Shown: positions 60,772-64,000 of the stretch, in pieces | Numbering within the stretch: position 1 is the stretch's first letter | Layout: each line of letters opens with the position of its first letter | Source: Artocarpus heterophyllus | Lineage: Eukaryota > Streptophyta > Magnoliopsida > Rosales > Moraceae | Assembly (NCBI GenBank): GCA_025403435.1 | Contig: CM046333.1 | Span: forward strand, 16,021,770 to 16,085,769 | Length of the DNA: 64,000 nt | Reading direction: 5' to 3' | Notes under the pieces: generated by a model | Databases searched by the model: none | Told to the model about the DNA's origin: nothing | What the model saw: the letters and a program-made list of their open reading frames with translations, nothing else | Made by a program: the position numbers and the translations under genes

Positions 60772-61388
60772 TGTTAGCTCCACAGAACTAATTAGACTCC
60801 ACATAGTAAGGTTAGCAAATTGAAATCAAATTAAATAGAATAATGCTAGAAAAGTAAAAGATATCACACATAGATTTTTATAGTAGTTTACTTTGTAAAA
60901 AGAGCTACGTCCATTGTTCTACACTATTGTATGAATTCTAAGTACAGATTATAAGAAAGCATAGAAAAATGAGAAGTAAATTTGATGAAGTTTTTATATG
61001 TTCAGTACATTGTATGTCTGCAATGAAGAAGCTATCTCTTTTTATAGAGAATAGGGATGAGTCGTGGCCTTCAACTGTCTGTGGAGTGATGCATTGGAGG
61101 TAACTATAATAGTGGGACATGTGTCGGTCCATGATAGGCTACCAGGATCATGCTCTCCCCACATTTTAGTTCATGGTCAGACATGTTAATAACCGTCAGT
61201 TCATGCTGATCGATCCCATTGAACGAACACTTAGCGAATAAATCTGGACACGCCTTCAAAACCACGTTATCTGATTGCACCGATCAAACAAATAGATCCG
61301 ATCAAATCCGGACTCATCGTTCTATTCTACTCGATCTAATCATAACAATGGGCCGCCATCTTGGGCCTGACCATATTGTACCCCAACA
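60772..61388 (-). mobile_element. Probable copia LTR, inverted
   Basis: On the minus strand it starts TGTTGGGGTACAATATGG and ends GGAGCTAACA. It contains a TATAAAAA box near 61036-61044 and a transcribed-leader-like tail. The size (about 617 bp) and ends suit a copia LTR. The expected 5-bp duplication is not seen (GGATC versus GTTTG), so it may border a deletion. Confidence 0.5.
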
Positions 61389-61807
61389 GTTTGTTGTTAG
61401 AAGGATTTGTAGAGTTTGACTTTGCAGGAACTAGGGACAAAAGGAGATCATCATCAGCTTATTTGGTAAATTTAGGAGGAAAATGCGTAAGCTGGAAGGC
61501 TCAACTTCAATCAGTTGTGGCATTGTCAAGCACAGAGACTAAATATATTGCACGAGTTGAAAGTTTTAAAGAAATAATCTGGCTACAGGTCTTATTGAAG
61601 CAGCTTCAGTTGTCACATCATTTTCCAGTTGTCTGTTTTGACAGTCAGTCTGCATTACATTTGTGCAAGAACCTTGTCTATCATGAGAGAACTAAGCACA
61701 TAAACGTAAGACACCACTTCATCAGAGGTAAAGTTGAAGATGGAGACGTAAGGCTTGAGAAGATCAGTACCCTCTTCAAACATAGCAACAAAGATTGTTA
61801 CTCCTAA
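61389..61807 (+). pseudogene. Copia RNase H fragment (3' end of pol)
   Basis: Frame with the copia RNase H series: FDFAGTRDKRRSSSAYLVN, CVSWKAQLQSVVALSSTETK, KEIIWLQVLLKQL, FDSQSALHLCKN and HERTKHINVRHHFIR, ending at TAA 61805-61807. The 5' part of the polyprotein is missing; the inverted LTR sits at its left edge. The frame is intact but only about 138 residues long, so it is a relic. Confidence 0.85.
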
Positions 61808-61927
61808 TAAGTTCTAGAAATGTCTGGACTTACTTAGGGCATGACATAGTGCCTGAGGGGGTGAGCAATGACCTTCACAAGATGGTTCATATTTGACCAT
61901 GTCATTTATTGGATTTAAGGTGGAGTT

Positions 61928-62569
61928 TGTGAGAATAAGTCCTATAAACGACATGAGCAGGAGAAGTTTATAACTCAAATGCAATGCTGGGTCGTTTAAA
62001 GGAAGATTTAAGAAGCAAATCAAACGCAGCGTTTCAGTAGCAAGGGAGTGCGGATGAAGTGACACGTGGATTGGATCAATAGCTATTATCAATTAGCTGG
62101 GTTTAACCCTAGGTATAAAATGTTGTAATCTGAGTGTGTGACTTATCTTCTTCTTCTTTAGTTCTTGTAATCCCTGTGTGCTCGAGAGAGCGAGAAGCTA
62201 AAATCTGAGAAAGAGAGAGAACAGAGCTGCAGAGAGAGAAAGTCTCTATGAGGGTGTTTCTGTTCCAAGAAATATGGGTAAAATTAGGGTTTTCTATCTA
62301 CTGGGCATTTTCTTGAGGGAAAACACTAGAATCTTTCTGGTGAGTGTTTAGGGTTTTGGCAGGTTTGGTTCGAGTGATCTCTTTGTGACTTATGAGGGTG
62401 TAAAAGTACTTCTGATAGTGGATTGAGTAATTTTGTGGGATAGCTCAACAAAGACATAAGACAATTTGTCCGAACCATGGTAAAGTATTGTGTGATTTGT
62501 TTTCGCTTTTGTTCTTGAATTTTTATTGTGTGTCGAGTGTTGTGTGATTTTAATGAGACTGTTACAACA
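61928..62569 (+). repeat. Probable 3' LTR of the RNase H relic
   Basis: Follows a purine tract (GGTGGAGTT) about 120 bp after the pol stop, the normal copia position. Starts TGTGAGAATAAG, has a TATAAAA box near 62113, a GA-rich leader, and ends GTTACAACA. There is no second LTR to confirm the ends. Confidence 0.5.
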
Positions 62570-63140
62570 ACTACATTTTTTCCCCACAAAATTTGAATTG
62601 CTAATATAGTGTTTTGAAATATAAATTTTTGGTACAAACTAGTTTATAATTACAAATGTCTGCTAAATTTCACGATCATAAAAACTATAAAGAGTACAAT
62701 ATCACCTGATAAACATGTGACACGTTTTGAAAAATAATGGACCAGTTGTGATATGAGGAATAAATTGATACAATTTTGTAAACAATATTTTGTTTTTACC
62801 GGACAACATTGGCTAACTAATAACTTTTCTTTTTCCTCTGAAATTTGTCTGACGATCTTGACGTGAGATCAAGCTCATTGATTTGTCTCTTGTTTGCATG
62901 ACGCAGATTATCAACCTACACGCGCTTAAAATATTAAAAAATTGACGTTTCATTGGTAGAAATATCAAAGCTGTATCTTCTGATAAAGTTTGTAGTCAAA
63001 TTAATTTGTGCTATTTTAAATTGAAGGTGCCAAAGTAACTAGACAATCTCTTTTTTTAATTATCAACTTTGTTTCTACAAAATACAAACGTACTTGATTC
63101 TTGCCAACTATCATTTTTCTCCACAAGACTAAACAGGCAA
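62570..63140. other. Intergenic, AT-rich
   Basis: No gene, RNA or element ends recognised. Confidence 0.5.
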
Positions 63141-63710
63141 AGCGATGTTGAAAAAAAAAAAAAAAAACTTGTTTTGGCGCCCAATCTTCAAGCCTAGATC
63201 AGCCCATTTCAATTTCAAGTTGATACAAGTTTCTAAAAGCTTGTTCAGATACATGATTCTTCCTCATGCGATGGAGGAGCAGGTAGACTACGTGTATGGC
63301 AGCTTTGTGTGGTTTTCATGGATGATATGTGTAGAGAATTAGGTAGGTTTTTGTGGTTTTGGCAGGTGTATTAGGATATGTGTGTGGTTGTAGTCTTAAG
63401 AAGTTTGTTTCTTCGAGTGCACTTTGTGTAGAGGAGGATGGCTAAGAACTAGTACAAATAGCCCCTCATTTTGATTTGTGAACCATTGGCAATGAATACA
63501 AGTACAAGAAGCAAAGAAGCTTCCAAGAGAGTGATTAACAAAGCAAAGCTTTGTATCATGAGTCAGAAGTTGCTAAGAATAAGAGTGAAATTTAGAAGTT
63601 GTATTTGAGTGTGAAGAGTTAAGTTGAGAGATTTCTCTGGTAATAAAATTTGAGTAATTAATAAAGTTTGTTTTTGAGTGACAAATTTTCGACAAAGTGG
63701 TATCACAATA
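63141..63710 (+). mobile_element. Possible copia LTR end with primer-binding site remnant
   Basis: A leader-like segment ends at GACAAAG, followed by TGGTATCACAATAG (from 63698). It resembles the copia primer-binding site seen intact at 4266-4277. No gag frame follows before the window ends. Weak evidence. Confidence 0.3.
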
Positions 63711-64000
63711 GTGAGAAAATTTGTGCAAAATTTAATGGTAACATGAAGAGCACAATGAGACAAGCATTTAACCATAAAAATTAGCTATATCGGAGTTCCA
63801 ACCCACCCACACAAGCTACCATAATTTTCAGCCTAGTCACAAACTAACATGTCATTTTTCTCGGTAAAATAAAAGTCATTTCTCAAAAAATGACATGTAG
63901 TTTTTCAACTTAGGACGTTGACCATGTTGTTGACCAGTGTTGATCATTACCGAAATTCTAGAATTTTGATCCAGGTGCCCCCTATGGTTTTTCAATATGC

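Overview
This is an AT-rich plant nuclear window from a eudicot. The evidence is spliced genes with GT-AG introns, plant-specific families (R2R3-MYB, zinc-finger homeodomain, plant TFIIIA, chloroplast NdhT) and a dense background of Ty1/copia and gypsy-like LTR remnants, Mutator-like and hAT elements, Tourist-like MITEs and microsatellites. The species cannot be read from the sequence.

Layout. 1-22 kb is almost entirely transposon-derived. It holds a dispersed repeat (about 100-2130); a broken copia element that ends in two tandem LTRs, each with a 22-bp-period palindromic array in U3 (4023-8505); a Tourist-like MITE (10823-10985); a Mutator-like element with a poly-G tract (about 11256-12410); a 3.5-kb solo LTR with a 5-bp target duplication (12891-16421) placed head to head with a truncated inverted copy of itself (16427-18535); and a second Mutator-like element carrying a nested LTR-like block (18631-22115). 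22-42 kb is lower in obvious elements and holds two minus-strand genes: an R2R3-MYB of subgroup 4 (26539-27729, 3 exons, 312 aa) and a Golgi-type O-fucosyltransferase family gene (32149-37075, 10 exons, 570 aa). 42-57 kb holds three plus-strand genes: TFIIIA (42061-44712, 6 exons, 365 aa), an intronless ZF-HD gene (50289-51218, 309 aa) and NdhT (54407-56442, 2 exons, 254 aa). An hAT-like element lies between the first two. 57.8-64 kb holds a decayed fragment that looks like a MYB C-terminus, a second copy of the dispersed repeat interrupted by a 270-bp fold-back element, and copia LTR and RNase H remnants.

The coding genes are independent single genes, not a cluster with one pathway. The most notable built-in regulation is in TFIIIA: its second intron contains a 5S-rRNA-like sequence inside a potential cassette exon with an in-frame stop, matching the known plant 5S rRNA mimic that couples ribosomal protein L5 and 5S rRNA supply to TFIIIA splicing. 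All exon joins given here were set by hand from GT-AG sites, reading-frame continuity and family knowledge. No alignment or transcript data were available.
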